64,000 bases of DNA from Tardiphaga robiniae (lineage in GTDB: Bacteria > Pseudomonadota > Alphaproteobacteria > Rhizobiales > Xanthobacteraceae). This document shows, in pieces, positions 55,896-64,000 of this stretch. Numbering within the stretch: position 1 is the first letter of the stretch; each line of letters starts with the position of its first letter. Position numbers and translations under genes: made by a program. Location of the stretch: assembly GCF_001618955.1 (NCBI RefSeq), contig NZ_LVYV01000001.1, positions 1,117,628-1,181,627 of the forward strand. Reading direction: 5' to 3'. The notes below the pieces were generated by a model, which made no database searches, was not told the origin of the DNA, and saw only the letters and a list, made by a program, of their open reading frames with translations.

Positions 55896-56876
55896 ATGTC
55901 GCTTGATTCCGATGTGATCGTCGATCGCCGCAGAATGCGTCGCAAGCTGACGTTCTGGCGCGTGGCGGCGGTGCTGGCCGCGGTCGCTGCGGTGGTCGTC
56001 GTCGGCGTCGTCGTGACACGGTCGGGCTCTGAGGCGCTGTCGTCGTCGGGGGCGATCGCGCGCATCAAGATCGAGGGCCTGATCCAGAGCAACAATGATC
56101 GCGTCGAGGCGCTGGAGCGGCTGGAGAAGTCATCGGCGGCGGCGGTGGTGGTACATATCAATTCGCCGGGCGGCACCACGGCTGGCTCCGAGCAGCTCTA
56201 TGACGCGCTGATGCGCCTCAAGGCCAAGAAACCGATGGTCGTTGTCGTCGAGGGCCTGGCCGCATCGGGCGGTTACATCGCGGCACTCGCATCCGACCAT
56301 ATCGTCGCGCAGCAGAGCTCGCTGGTCGGCTCCATCGGTGTTCTGTTCCAGTTTCCCAATTTCACGGGGTTGATGAAGACCGTCGGTGTCGAGGTCGAGC
56401 AGGTCAAATCCTCGCCGCTGAAGGCGGCGCCCAACGGCTTTGAGCCGACCAGCCCGGAAGCGAGGGCGGCGCTGGAATCGCTGGTGAGGGACTCCTACGC
56501 TTGGTTCCGTGGGCTCGTGCAGAGCCGCCGCGCCATGGATGACGCGCAACTACAGAAAGTCGTAGATGGCCGTGTTTTCACGGGTCGCCAGGCCGTGGAT
56601 CTCAAGCTGATCGATCAGCTCGGCGACGAGAAAGCCGCCGTGGCGTGGCTGGTATCCGAGAAGAAGATCAAGAGCGACCTGCCGGTTCGCGACTTCAAGC
56701 TGACGCCTAAATTCAGCGATTTCACCTTCCTGCGCGCAGCTGCGACGATCACGCTTGACGCTGTAGGTCTTGGCGCGATCGCGCGGCAGGTCGAGCAGGC
56801 GGGCCTCGCGCAGGCCATGGATGGCTTCGGCCTCGATGGCATGCTGGCGTTGTGGCGGCCGGCCACCACTAACTAG
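55896..56876 (+). CDS. sppA: signal peptide peptidase SppA (short form)
   Basis: 326 residues. One N-terminal membrane helix (VAAVLAAVAAVVVVGVVVTR, about 23-42) anchors a periplasmic ClpP-like protease. HINSPGGTTAGSEQLY near residue 88, the Ser124 nucleophile in EGLAASGGYIAALASDHIVA, and a likely Lys176 in VKSSPLKAAPNGF form the Ser-Lys dyad of the short SppA family, which degrades released signal peptides. Start ATG 55896 has AGGAG 7 bases upstream; the longer frame from 55776 includes unrelated residues. Confidence 0.92.
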   Translation: MSLDSDVIVDRRRMRRKLTFWRVAAVLAAVAAVVVVGVVVTRSGSEALSSSGAIARIKIEGLIQSNNDRVEALERLEKSSAAAVVVHINSPGGTTAGSEQLYDALMRLKAKKPMVVVVEGLAASGGYIAALASDHIVAQQSSLVGSIGVLFQFPNFTGLMKTVGVEVEQVKSSPLKAAPNGFEPTSPEARAALESLVRDSYAWFRGLVQSRRAMDDAQLQKVVDGRVFTGRQAVDLKLIDQLGDEKAAVAWLVSEKKIKSDLPVRDFKLTPKFSDFTFLRAAATITLDAVGLGAIARQVEQAGLAQAMDGFGLDGMLALWRPATTN

Positions 56877-57037
56877 GGAACCGCTCGTCCTGTTCTTTCC
56901 GCACTGCAAAGAAGGCTGCAACAACGGTTTCGGGCATTTGTCACGCATTTTCGAAGGTGCCCGAATTCATTTAGCGTCTTGACAGTTCAAGGCATTTTCA
57001 CGGAAATGCATTCTCCCGTTCAGAGTCCAACGTCTCG

Positions 57038-57349
57038 ATGATCAAATCCGAACTCGTTCAACGCATCGCTGAGCATAACCCGCACCTCTACCAGCGGGAT
57101 GTTGAGAACATCGTGAATGCGATACTCGATGAGATCGTGGCCGCGCTGGCACGTGGTGATCGTGTCGAACTCCGCGGCTTCGGCGCATTCTCGGTGAAGC
57201 ATCGCCCGGCCCGTGCGGGCCGTAATCCCCGGACTGGCGAGCATGTCCCGGTGGACCAGAAGAGCGTTCCGTTCTTCAAGACCGGCAAGGAAATGCGCGA
57301 GCGCCTGAATCGCGACGATGCTGCACCGGAAGCAAGCGCAGCGACATAA
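57038..57349 (+). CDS. ihfB: integration host factor beta subunit
   Basis: 103 residues of the HU/IHF family: [21 protein letters not shown] at the start, [20 protein letters not shown], and the DNA-intercalating [14 protein letters not shown] arm with its proline. The LYQRDVE and [11 protein letters not shown] features assign IHF-beta rather than HU. IHF bends DNA at sigma-54 promoters and other sites. The C-terminal tail is short and Ala-rich. Its place between sppA and lapA is conserved. Confidence 0.95.
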   Translation: MIKSELVQRIAEHNPHLYQRDVENIVNAILDEIVAALARGDRVELRGFGAFSVKHRPARAGRNPRTGEHVPVDQKSVPFFKTGKEMRERLNRDDAAPEASAAT

Positions 57350-57436
57350 AGAACTTTGAGGTAGCGCGCATTCGGGCCGACAGGCCTGAGCCAGATAGCG
57401 GAATGCGCGCCCGCATCGCCTTCGCGAGAGATGTTG

Positions 57437-57826
57437 ATGCGCAAATTCTTCTCAGCTCTGGTGATCATCCCCCTCGCGATTGTCTTCGTCGTGTTCGCCG
57501 TCGCCAACCGTCATCTGGTCACGGTGTCCTTTGATCCGTTCAACAGCAGCGATCCGGCGGTCGGCGCCACGCTGCCGCTGTTCGTGGTGATCATCCTGTC
57601 GGCCATCCTAGGTGTCATCGCAGGCGGCATGGCCACCTGGTTCAGGCAGGGCCACTGGCGCCGTGCAGCGCGCCAGCGCGAGGCCGATGCGCAGCGGGCC
57701 CGCGCAGAACTGGCCGATCTGCGCGCCCATGCTGCGACCGCCTCGCGGAATGGTACGCAGCGGCTCCCGGCGCCGGGTTCCCCTTATATGGCCGGTGAGC
57801 GAGACAAGTCCGGCGCGACGTTGTAG
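57437..57826 (+). CDS. LapA-family membrane protein
   Basis: 129 residues. Two hydrophobic helices (about 6-27 and 48-70) flank a short loop with VTVSFDPFN, followed by a cytoplasmic coiled-coil (RRAARQREADAQRARAELAD) and a low-complexity tail. This is the LapA (DUF1049) layout; in E. coli the protein works with LapB in controlling LPS synthesis. ATG 57437 is 6 bases after GAGAG, so I prefer it to the ATG at 57431 that touches it. No lapB gene is adjacent. Confidence 0.82.
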   Translation: MRKFFSALVIIPLAIVFVVFAVANRHLVTVSFDPFNSSDPAVGATLPLFVVIILSAILGVIAGGMATWFRQGHWRRAARQREADAQRARAELADLRAHAATASRNGTQRLPAPGSPYMAGERDKSGATL

Positions 57827-57883
57827 AACCCCGCACATAGGCTTTTCCCGCCATTCCCGGTATTGCCAGCGGCCATTTGAAGC

Positions 57884-58540
57884 ATGTCTCTGATCGTCAA
57901 AATTTGCGGCCTGTCCACTCCGGAGACGCTCGATGCGGCTCTGGTCGGCGGCGCGGATATGGTCGGCTTCGTGTTCTTTCCGCCGTCGCCGCGTCACGTC
58001 ACGCTCGACGTTGCGCGGGCTTTGGGCAAGCAGGCGAAGGGCCGTGCCGTGAAGGTCGCGCTGTCGGTCGATGCCGATGACGCGGATCTCGAAAACAGTA
58101 TCGATGCCTTGAGGCCCGATATCCTGCAGCTCCACGGCAGGGAGAGCGTGGCGCGGGTGCGTGATATCAAACAGAAGTTCGGCCTCCCGGTGATGAAGGC
58201 GCTCGCCGTCGAGACCAGGGCCGAGCTCGCCGCATTGCCCGGCTATGCCGCGGTCTGCGACCGCATCCTGTTCGATGCCAAGGCGCCGAAGGATGCTACG
58301 CGTCCGGGTGGTCTCGGCGCGGTCTTCGACTGGCACCTGCTCGAAGGCCTCGATCTGAAGTTGCCCTTTATGGTATCGGGCGGCCTCACTGCCGCCAATG
58401 TCGCGGAGGCCCTGCGCATCACACGGGCCGGCGGTGTCGATATTTCGTCCGGCGTGGAGAGCGCGCCGGGCATCAAGGATCCCGACATGATCCGCGCTTT
58501 CATCCGCGCCGCGCGCGCAACGGAAGAGTTGACGACCTGA
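57884..58540 (+). CDS. trpF: phosphoribosylanthranilate isomerase
   Basis: 218 residues, a TIM-barrel enzyme of tryptophan synthesis. The [17 protein letters not shown] start with the catalytic Cys (KICG), [24 protein letters not shown], and [14 protein letters not shown] with the phosphate-binding loop are diagnostic. Its TGA overlaps the trpB ATG by one base, so trpF-trpB-trpA are coupled. Confidence 0.96.
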   Translation: MSLIVKICGLSTPETLDAALVGGADMVGFVFFPPSPRHVTLDVARALGKQAKGRAVKVALSVDADDADLENSIDALRPDILQLHGRESVARVRDIKQKFGLPVMKALAVETRAELAALPGYAAVCDRILFDAKAPKDATRPGGLGAVFDWHLLEGLDLKLPFMVSGGLTAANVAEALRITRAGGVDISSGVESAPGIKDPDMIRAFIRAARATEELTT

Positions 58541-59757
58541 TGACTCAAGCCATTCCAAATTCCTATCGGTCCGGTCCCGACGACACCGGTCACTTCGGTA
58601 TTTTTGGCGGTCGCTTCGTCGCCGAGACGCTGATGCCGCTGATCCTCGATCTGCAGAAGGCCTATGAGGACGCCAAGGCCGATCCCGCCTTTCGCAAGGA
58701 GATGGACGGTTATCTCAAGGCCTATGTCGGCCGCCCGTCGCCGCTCTATTTTGCGGAGCGTCTCACCGAACATCTCGGTGGCGCAAAAATCTATCTGAAG
58801 CGCGAGGAGCTGAATCATACCGGCTCACACAAAGTGAACAACGTGCTCGGCCAGATCATGGTCGCGCGCCGCATGGGCAAGAAGCGGATCATCGCCGAGA
58901 CCGGCGCCGGCCAGCATGGCGTGGCGACGGCGACGCTCTGCGCGCGCTTCGGCCTCGAATGCATCGTCTATATGGGCGCGGTGGACGTGGCGCGTCAGCA
59001 GCCCAATGTGATCCGCATGGAAATGCTCGGCGCCAAGGTGGTGGCGGTGCAGGTCGGTGCGCGCACGCTCAAGGATGCGATGAACGAGGCGCTGCGCGAC
59101 TGGGTCACCAATGTGCACAACACGTTCTATTGCATCGGCACCGTCGCCGGCCCGCATCCCTATCCGATGATGGTGCGCGACTTCCAGTCGATCATCGGCG
59201 AGGAAACCCGTGTGCAGATGCAGGAGCTCGAAGGTCGTTTGCCGGATTCGCTGATCGCCTGCATCGGCGGCGGCTCCAATGCGATGGGGCTCTTCCATCC
59301 GTTTCTCGACGATCCATCGGTTGATATCTACGGCGTCGAAGCGGCGGGCCACGGGCTCACCAACCTGCATGCCGCATCGATTGCTGGCGGCCGTCCCGGC
59401 GTGCTGCATGGCAACCGCACCTATCTCTTGATGGATGAAGACGGCCAGATCCAGGAAGGCCATTCGATCTCCGCGGGCCTCGACTATCCCGGCATCGGCC
59501 CCGAGCATTCGTGGCTGCACACCATCGGCCGCGTGAAGTATCTGTCGGCAACGGATGAAGAAGCGCTGGCAGCGTTTCAGTTGCTGTCGAAGCTCGAAGG
59601 CATCATTCCGGCGCTGGAGCCGGCCCATGCCCTCGCCAAGGTGGGCGAACTCGCACCCACACTGCCGAAGGATCACCTGATGGTCGTCAACCTCTCCGGC
59701 CGCGGCGACAAGGACGTCCCGCAGGTCGGCGATATCCTGAAGGGCAGGCAGTCGTGA
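58540..59757 (+). CDS. trpB: tryptophan synthase beta chain
   Basis: 405 residues, PLP enzyme that condenses indole with serine. The Schiff-base Lys98 is in [18 protein letters not shown]; the [10 protein letters not shown] and [15 protein letters not shown]-phosphate motifs and [19 protein letters not shown] are conserved. It forms the alpha2-beta2 complex with TrpA, channelling indole. The stop overlaps the GTG start of trpA. Confidence 0.98.
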   Translation: MTQAIPNSYRSGPDDTGHFGIFGGRFVAETLMPLILDLQKAYEDAKADPAFRKEMDGYLKAYVGRPSPLYFAERLTEHLGGAKIYLKREELNHTGSHKVNNVLGQIMVARRMGKKRIIAETGAGQHGVATATLCARFGLECIVYMGAVDVARQQPNVIRMEMLGAKVVAVQVGARTLKDAMNEALRDWVTNVHNTFYCIGTVAGPHPYPMMVRDFQSIIGEETRVQMQELEGRLPDSLIACIGGGSNAMGLFHPFLDDPSVDIYGVEAAGHGLTNLHAASIAGGRPGVLHGNRTYLLMDEDGQIQEGHSISAGLDYPGIGPEHSWLHTIGRVKYLSATDEEALAAFQLLSKLEGIIPALEPAHALAKVGELAPTLPKDHLMVVNLSGRGDKDVPQVGDILKGRQS

Positions 59758-60590
59758 CCACCCGCATCGATACTCGTTTCGCCGAACTGAAAGTCGAAGG
59801 CCGCGCGGCGTTCGTCACCTTCGTGATGGCCGGCGATCCCGATCCCGCCACCGCGCTGGAAATCGTCAAGGCGCTGCCAAAGGCCGGCGCCGATATCATC
59901 GAGATCGGTATGCCCTTCACCGATCCGATGGCCGACGGCCCGTCGATCCAGGCCGCGGGTCTGCGCGCGCTGCAGGCCGGTATGACGCTGCGCAAGACGC
60001 TACAGCTCGTGCGCGACTTCCGCGCCGCTGACGACAAGACGCCCATCGTCCTGATGGGCTACTACAATCCGATCTATATCTACGGCGTCGATAAATTTCT
60101 GCCCGACGCGAAGGCCGCGGGCGTCGATGGTCTGATCATCGTCGACCTTCCACCGGAAGAAGACGCCGAGCTGTGCCTGCCCGCCATGAAGGCTGGCCTC
60201 AATTTCATTCGTCTCGCAACACCGACCACCGACGACAAGCGCCTCCCGGCTGTGCTCGCGAATACGTCGGGCTTCGTCTATTACGTCTCGATCACCGGCA
60301 TCACGGGATCAGCCAGCGCGGATTCATCCGCCGTGAGCGCGGCCGTGGCGCGGATCAAGCGCCATACCAAGCTGCCGGTCTGCGTCGGTTTTGGCATCCG
60401 GACGCCGGAAGCCGCGCATGACATCGCCCGGCATGCCAACGGCGCGGTGGTCGGAACGGCGCTGATCGATGCACTGAAGGGCTCGCTGGACGCCGATGGC
60501 AAGGCCACGGCCAGGACGGTCAGCGCGGTCGCCGATCTGGCCGCAGCCCTCGCCCAGGGCGTTCACGGGGCCAAACAGGCTGCCGAATAA
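59754..60590 (+). CDS. trpA: tryptophan synthase alpha chain
   Basis: 278 residues, cleaving indole-3-glycerol phosphate to indole and glyceraldehyde 3-phosphate. The catalytic Glu in [20 protein letters not shown], the Asp in [12 protein letters not shown], and [14 protein letters not shown] are conserved. The start is GTG 59754, overlapping the trpB stop as GTGA. The following accD is separated by 104 bases with a hairpin. Confidence 0.97.
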   Translation: MTTRIDTRFAELKVEGRAAFVTFVMAGDPDPATALEIVKALPKAGADIIEIGMPFTDPMADGPSIQAAGLRALQAGMTLRKTLQLVRDFRAADDKTPIVLMGYYNPIYIYGVDKFLPDAKAAGVDGLIIVDLPPEEDAELCLPAMKAGLNFIRLATPTTDDKRLPAVLANTSGFVYYVSITGITGSASADSSAVSAAVARIKRHTKLPVCVGFGIRTPEAAHDIARHANGAVVGTALIDALKGSLDADGKATARTVSAVADLAAALAQGVHGAKQAAE

Positions 60591-60608
60591 GCCACAATTG
60601 GCCTCCAT

Positions 60609-60642
60609 CAACCGGGACAACGGTTGCCGGGCTCTGTCCCGG
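60609..60642. repeat. overlapping inverted repeats after trpA
   Basis: CCGGGACA (60612-60619) pairs with TGTCCCGG (60635-60642), while CAACCG (60609-60614) can instead pair with CGGTTG (60621-60626). The two hairpins exclude each other. They lie in the trpA-accD gap and may be a dispersed palindrome, a weak terminator, or both. Confidence 0.45.
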
Positions 60643-60694
60643 CCGCCATATAGATATCAGAGCGACGCATCATCTCAGCGACGCGGAGACACAT

Positions 60695-61624
60695 ATGAAC
60701 TGGCTCACCAACGTCGTCCGGCCGAAAATCCGCAGCATCCTCAAGCGCGATACGCCCGAGAACCTGTGGATCAAGTGCCCGGATACGGGACAGCTCGTGT
60801 TCTACAAGGACGTCGAGAGCAACCAGTTCGTCATTCCCGGCTCGAACTATCACATGCGCATGGGCGCCACTGCCCGCATGAAGTCGATTTTCGACAATGA
60901 GACCTGGTATGACGTCGCGCTGCCCGAAGTGATCGCCGATCCGCTGAAGTTTCGTGATGAGCGCAAATATGTCGATCGCATCAAGGATGCGCGCACCAAG
61001 ACCAGCATGAACGACTCGGTCAAGGTCGGCTTCGGCAGGATGGAAGGTACCGGCGTCGTCGTCGCCGTGCAGGATTTCGATTTCATGGGCGGTTCGCTCG
61101 GCATGGCCGCTGGCGAAGCGCTGGTGCGCGGACTTGAGCTCGCGGTCGAGAAGAAGTCGCCCTTCATCGTGTTTGCGGCTTCCGGCGGCGCCCGCATGCA
61201 GGAAGGCATCTTGTCGCTGATGCAGTTGCCGCGCACCACGGTCGGCGTGCAGATGCTGCGCGAAGCCAAGCTGCCTTACATCGTCGTGCTGACCAATCCA
61301 ACCACCGGCGGTGTCACCGCGTCCTACGCGATGCTGGGTGACGTGCAGATCGCCGAGCCCGGCGCGCTGATCGGCTTTGCCGGTGCGCGCGTGATCGAGC
61401 AGACCATCCGCGAGAAACTGCCGGAAGGTTTCCAGCGCGCCGAATATCTCCGTGACCACGGCATGATCGACATGGTCGTGCATCGCCACGATCTGAAGCC
61501 GACGCTGGCGCGCCTCTGTCGCCTGCTGACGAAGTCGCCGGCCATTGCGAGCCCGCCGCGCGCGGAGAGCATTCCGGCCGAGATCGTCGTGGCTCCTGAC
61601 GCGGTGCCGGCCGCGCACGCGTGA
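60695..61624 (+). CDS. accD: acetyl-CoA carboxylase carboxyltransferase beta subunit
   Basis: 309 residues. The carboxyltransferase core is intact: GMGGSLG-type loop ([16 protein letters not shown]), [18 protein letters not shown] and [17 protein letters not shown]. With AccA it transfers carboxyl from biotin to acetyl-CoA, the first step of fatty-acid synthesis. The N-terminal zinc ribbon that usually has four cysteines keeps only Cys28 (IKCPDTG); the second pair is replaced by residues of [11 protein letters not shown], so no normal zinc site can form. GGAG is 6 bases upstream of the ATG. The stop overlaps folC. Confidence 0.96.
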   Translation: MNWLTNVVRPKIRSILKRDTPENLWIKCPDTGQLVFYKDVESNQFVIPGSNYHMRMGATARMKSIFDNETWYDVALPEVIADPLKFRDERKYVDRIKDARTKTSMNDSVKVGFGRMEGTGVVVAVQDFDFMGGSLGMAAGEALVRGLELAVEKKSPFIVFAASGGARMQEGILSLMQLPRTTVGVQMLREAKLPYIVVLTNPTTGGVTASYAMLGDVQIAEPGALIGFAGARVIEQTIREKLPEGFQRAEYLRDHGMIDMVVHRHDLKPTLARLCRLLTKSPAIASPPRAESIPAEIVVAPDAVPAAHA

Positions 61625-62952
61625 GCAACTCCGCGCCGCCATCGTCGCCGGACCTCGGCGAGATTCTGGCGCGGCTCTCGACGCTGCATCCGAACACCAT
61701 TGATCTGTCGCTGGACCGCATGCAGCGGCTGATGGCGCAGCTCGGCAATCCCGAGCGCAAGCTGCCCCCGGTGCTTCACGTTGCCGGCACCAACGGCAAG
61801 GGCTCGACCATCGCCTATCTGCGCGCGATCTGTGAGGCCGCAGGTCTGCGCGTCCATGTCTACACCTCGCCGCATCTCGTCCGCATGAATGAGAGCATCC
61901 GTCTCGCCGGCACCTTGGTGAGCGATGATGAACTGCGTGCGGCTTTCGCCCATGTCGAGACGATCAATGCCGGCGCGCCAATCACGTTGTTCGAGGCCGA
62001 GACTGCCGCTGCGTTCGACCTGTTCGCGAAACATCCCGCCGATGTCGTGCTGCTCGAAGTCGGCCTCGGCGGCCGGCTCGATGCGACCAATGTGATCGAA
62101 ACACCAGCCGCATGCGTGCTGACACCGATCGCCATCGATCACACGGATTTTTTGGGCGATACACTTGCGAAGATCGCCAGCGAGAAAGCCGGCATCATCA
62201 AGCGCCGCGTGCCGGTGGTCACCGCCGAGCAATCGCCTGATGTAACCGAGGTGATCGAGCAGCAGGCGCGTAGGATGCACGCGCCCCTCGTGAGCGCCGG
62301 GCAGGAATGGCACGTCAATATTGAGCGCGGCCGTCTGGTGTATCAGGATGATCGCGGGCTGATGGATATCGCCGCGCCGCGGCTGTTCGGGCGCCATCAG
62401 TTCGGCAATGCTGGTCTTGCGATTGCGACGCTGCGCGCGCTGGATATCTTCAAGATCGATCCCGCCGCCTATGAGACGGGTGTGGCGCGCGCCGAATGGC
62501 CGGCGCGGATGCAGCGGCTGACATCGGGCAAGCTTGTCGGTGCGGCGCCTGCCGAATCCGAAGTCTGGCTCGATGGCGGCCACAATGCCGATGGCGGGCG
62601 CGTCATTGCGGCGGCGCTCGGCGATCTCGAAGAGCGCGTGTCACGTCCTCTGGTCGTGATCGCCGGCATGATGGCCAACAAGGATGCGGCGGGTTTTCTG
62701 GCGAACTTCGCCGGCCAGACTCGGCATATCATCGCGGTGAAAATCCCCGGCCGCGACGGCGTCATGGCGCCGGATGCACTGGCCGATGCCGCGCGCAGTC
62801 TCGGCATGCGCGTCGAGACAGCGCCGAGCGTCGCCGACGCACTGCAGTCGCTGACGAAGCTGGCCTACGAGGTCCCGCCGCGGATCCTGATTGCGGGTTC
62901 GCTCTATCTGGCCGGTCATGTCCTTGCGGAGAACGGCACGCTACCTGCATAA
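61621..62952 (+). CDS. folC: bifunctional folylpolyglutamate/dihydrofolate synthase
   Basis: 443 residues. The ATP-binding [19 protein letters not shown] is at residues about 54-72, the [14 protein letters not shown]mega-loop region follows, and [17 protein letters not shown] and [13 protein letters not shown] with the metal-binding His are conserved. Adds glutamates to folates. The start GTG 61621 overlaps the accD stop as GTGA. accD-folC adjacency is usual. Confidence 0.95.
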   Translation: MSNSAPPSSPDLGEILARLSTLHPNTIDLSLDRMQRLMAQLGNPERKLPPVLHVAGTNGKGSTIAYLRAICEAAGLRVHVYTSPHLVRMNESIRLAGTLVSDDELRAAFAHVETINAGAPITLFEAETAAAFDLFAKHPADVVLLEVGLGGRLDATNVIETPAACVLTPIAIDHTDFLGDTLAKIASEKAGIIKRRVPVVTAEQSPDVTEVIEQQARRMHAPLVSAGQEWHVNIERGRLVYQDDRGLMDIAAPRLFGRHQFGNAGLAIATLRALDIFKIDPAAYETGVARAEWPARMQRLTSGKLVGAAPAESEVWLDGGHNADGGRVIAAALGDLEERVSRPLVVIAGMMANKDAAGFLANFAGQTRHIIAVKIPGRDGVMAPDALADAARSLGMRVETAPSVADALQSLTKLAYEVPPRILIAGSLYLAGHVLAENGTLPA

Positions 62953-62986
62953 AACGTGCATCGACATAACGACCTCTGGAGGTTCG

Positions 62987-63727
62987 ATGCGCTTCGCTGC
63001 CATTGCCGATGTTCACGGCAATTATCTCGCCCTTGAGGCTGTTGTCGCTGACATCCGCGCCCAGGGCATTTCCGATATCGTCAATCTCGGCGACATGGTC
63101 TCGGGCCCGATGGATGCTCGCCGCACCGTCGAGATCATGATGGGTATGAACGCCGTCTGCGTGCGCGGCAATCACGACCGCTATGTCACCGACTATGCAC
63201 TCGACGACATGTGGCCGTCCGATCGGCTGGCGCACAGCCAGCTCGAGCCGGCGCAGATGGAGTGGCTACGTGCGCTACCCTTCAGTACGATCTATCGTGA
63301 GGAGGTCTATCTCTGTCATGCCACGCCCGATGACGACAACACCTACTGGATGGAAGCTGTGACTCCCGAGGGCATCGTCCACATGGCCCCGATCGAAGCG
63401 ATCGAGGAGAAGGCCAAGGGTATCACTCAGTCGCTGATCCTCTGCGCCCACACCCATATCGCGCGCGCCGTCCGGCTGCGCGCCGGTCGCATGATCGTCA
63501 ATCCCGGCAGCGTCGGCGGTCCCGGCTATCGCGACGTCACGCCCTATCCGCATACGCTGGAAGTCGGCACGCCCGATGCCTGCTATGCGATCATCGAGAA
63601 GCGCGATGGACGCTGGCAGGTGACGTTCCGTCAGGTGCCTTATGATCATCAGGCGATGGCGGAGCTGGCGTTGCAGAACCAGCGACCCGAATGGGCCAGC
63701 GCGCTGGCGACGGGGTGGATCAGGTAG
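62987..63727 (+). CDS. metallophosphoesterase (calcineurin-like)
   Basis: 246 residues of the YfcE/MJ0936-like phosphodiesterase group. Metal-ligand motifs: IADVHGNYLAL (Asp, His), VNLGDMVSGP (Asp), VRGNHDRY (Asn, His), LCHATPDD, and LCAHTHIARAV followed by VNPGSVGGPGYRD. A two-metal phosphodiesterase or phosphatase is expected; the natural substrate is unknown. GGAGG lies 4 bases upstream of ATG 62987. It is the last complete gene before an IS30-type element. Confidence 0.9.
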   Translation: MRFAAIADVHGNYLALEAVVADIRAQGISDIVNLGDMVSGPMDARRTVEIMMGMNAVCVRGNHDRYVTDYALDDMWPSDRLAHSQLEPAQMEWLRALPFSTIYREEVYLCHATPDDDNTYWMEAVTPEGIVHMAPIEAIEEKAKGITQSLILCAHTHIARAVRLRAGRMIVNPGSVGGPGYRDVTPYPHTLEVGTPDACYAIIEKRDGRWQVTFRQVPYDHQAMAELALQNQRPEWASALATGWIR

Positions 63728-63752
63728 TTGAGACGGTACATCCTCTCGACTG

Positions 63753-64000
63753 TCATCCCCGCGAAGGCGGGGAGGTGGATTCCCACTCGAAGTGCAACAG
63801 CTGTCGAGCAAAGAGCTCAGCGGGGGTGTGCCAGTCAAGGCACTTTCGGGGTGTGCTGTTGTAAGCCAGAACGGCATCAGCAAGATCCTGGGGCGTGAGC
63901 GTGGCCAGATCGGTCTTGCGCGGGATCCTGCGACGCATGCGGCCGATGGCATTCTCGACGCCACCTTTCTGCCAGGGGGCGTAGGGATCGCAGAAGAACG
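63753..64000 (-). CDS. IS30-family transposase, C-terminal part (cut by window edge)
   Basis: The last 81 residues of a minus-strand transposase. Reading from the edge, CDPYAPWQKGGVENAIGRMR holds the terminal glutamate of the DDE motif (GGVEN), and TDLATLTPQDLADAVLAYNS with PRKCLDWHTPAEL is the IS30-family C-terminus. The final residues, ESTSPPSRG, are encoded by a GC-rich palindrome common in the flanking chromosome, so the reading frame seems to leave the element before its stop. The catalytic first two aspartates are outside the window; intactness cannot be judged. Confidence 0.88.
   Translation of the reverse strand, partial: FFCDPYAPWQKGGVENAIGRMRRRIPRKTDLATLTPQDLADAVLAYNSTPRKCLDWHTPAELFARQLLHFEWESTSPPSRG
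63757..63772. repeat. palindrome at the IS30 element edge
   Basis: CCCCGC-GAAG-GCGGGG, a 6-bp stem 30 bases after the phosphoesterase stop. It resembles the short dispersed CATCCCCGC..GCGGGG repeats of Bradyrhizobium relatives and encodes the last codons of the transposase frame. Confidence 0.6.
63773..64000 (-). mobile_element. IS30-type insertion sequence, partial
   Basis: The transposase fragment implies an IS30-family element entering from the right edge. Its left boundary is not certain; the change from transposase codons to a chromosomal palindrome puts it near 63773-63790. I could not verify a terminal inverted repeat or target duplication because the other end lies outside. Confidence 0.5.

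Overview
The window is high-GC chromosomal DNA that looks like an alphaproteobacterium of the Bradyrhizobium/Rhodopseudomonas/Tardiphaga group (Nitrobacteraceae). This rests on gene order (rnd-lptC-lptA-lptB-rpoN-hpf-ptsN; aroA-cmk-rpsA-sppA-ihfB-lapA-trpFBA-accD-folC), a FYDLN-type acidic protein, a DUF1150 gene beside a small heat-shock gene, a class II EPSP synthase, and GC-rich palindromic repeats between genes. No species call is possible from sequence reading alone.

Layout. 1-5.0 kb: an EI24/CysZ-like membrane protein, a sugar-type ABC importer (binding protein and two permeases, no ATPase) and a YiiX-like cysteine hydrolase. 5.2-12.7 kb: a Tat-exported flavin amine oxidase, a TauE-type exporter, then the translation block infC / rpmI-rplT-pheS-pheT on the minus strand; infC appears to start at AUU. 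13-18.6 kb: an alpha/beta hydrolase, an NTF2-like protein, queG, a glutathione transferase, uppP, an NDUFA9-like protein and tRNA-Leu(CAG). 18.7-20.8 kb: dgoA-dgoK and a hypothetical gene. 21.1-29.3 kb: a complete Kdp potassium system, small ORF-kdpF-A-B-C-D-E. 29.3-34.6 kb: a MarR regulator beside a two-component flavin monooxygenase with a cupin, an NYN-domain protein, and a TetR regulator divergent from a secreted SnoaL-like protein. 34.8-41.3 kb: RNase D, the LptC/A/B lipopolysaccharide export genes, sigma-54, ribosome hibernation factor and PtsN.

41.4-42.6 kb holds two unrecognised genes, one with an internally duplicated segment; this pair is the best candidate for something undescribed. 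42.9-43.8 kb: a DUF1150 gene and Hsp20, with an RpoH-type promoter and a leader that may hide the ribosome-binding site. 43.9-48.2 kb: ugpB-A-E-C glycerol-3-phosphate-type importer with a large palindrome between ugpB and ugpA. 48.4-51.5 kb: CaiB/BaiF CoA-transferase, divergent ohr/ohrR, tRNA-Ala(GGC) and the FYDLN protein. 51.6-63.7 kb: aroA, cmk, rpsA, sppA, ihfB, lapA, trpF-trpB-trpA, accD, folC and a metallophosphoesterase. The right edge cuts through an IS30-type transposase gene.

Most of the window is housekeeping. Many genes are translationally coupled (4-base or 1-base overlaps in pheST, tauE, dgoKA, kdpDE, lptCA, trpFBA, accD-folC, ugpAE). I saw no CRISPR array, prophage, toxin-antitoxin pair, rRNA or replication origin. 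Palindromes are given as seen; their roles as operators or terminators are inference.
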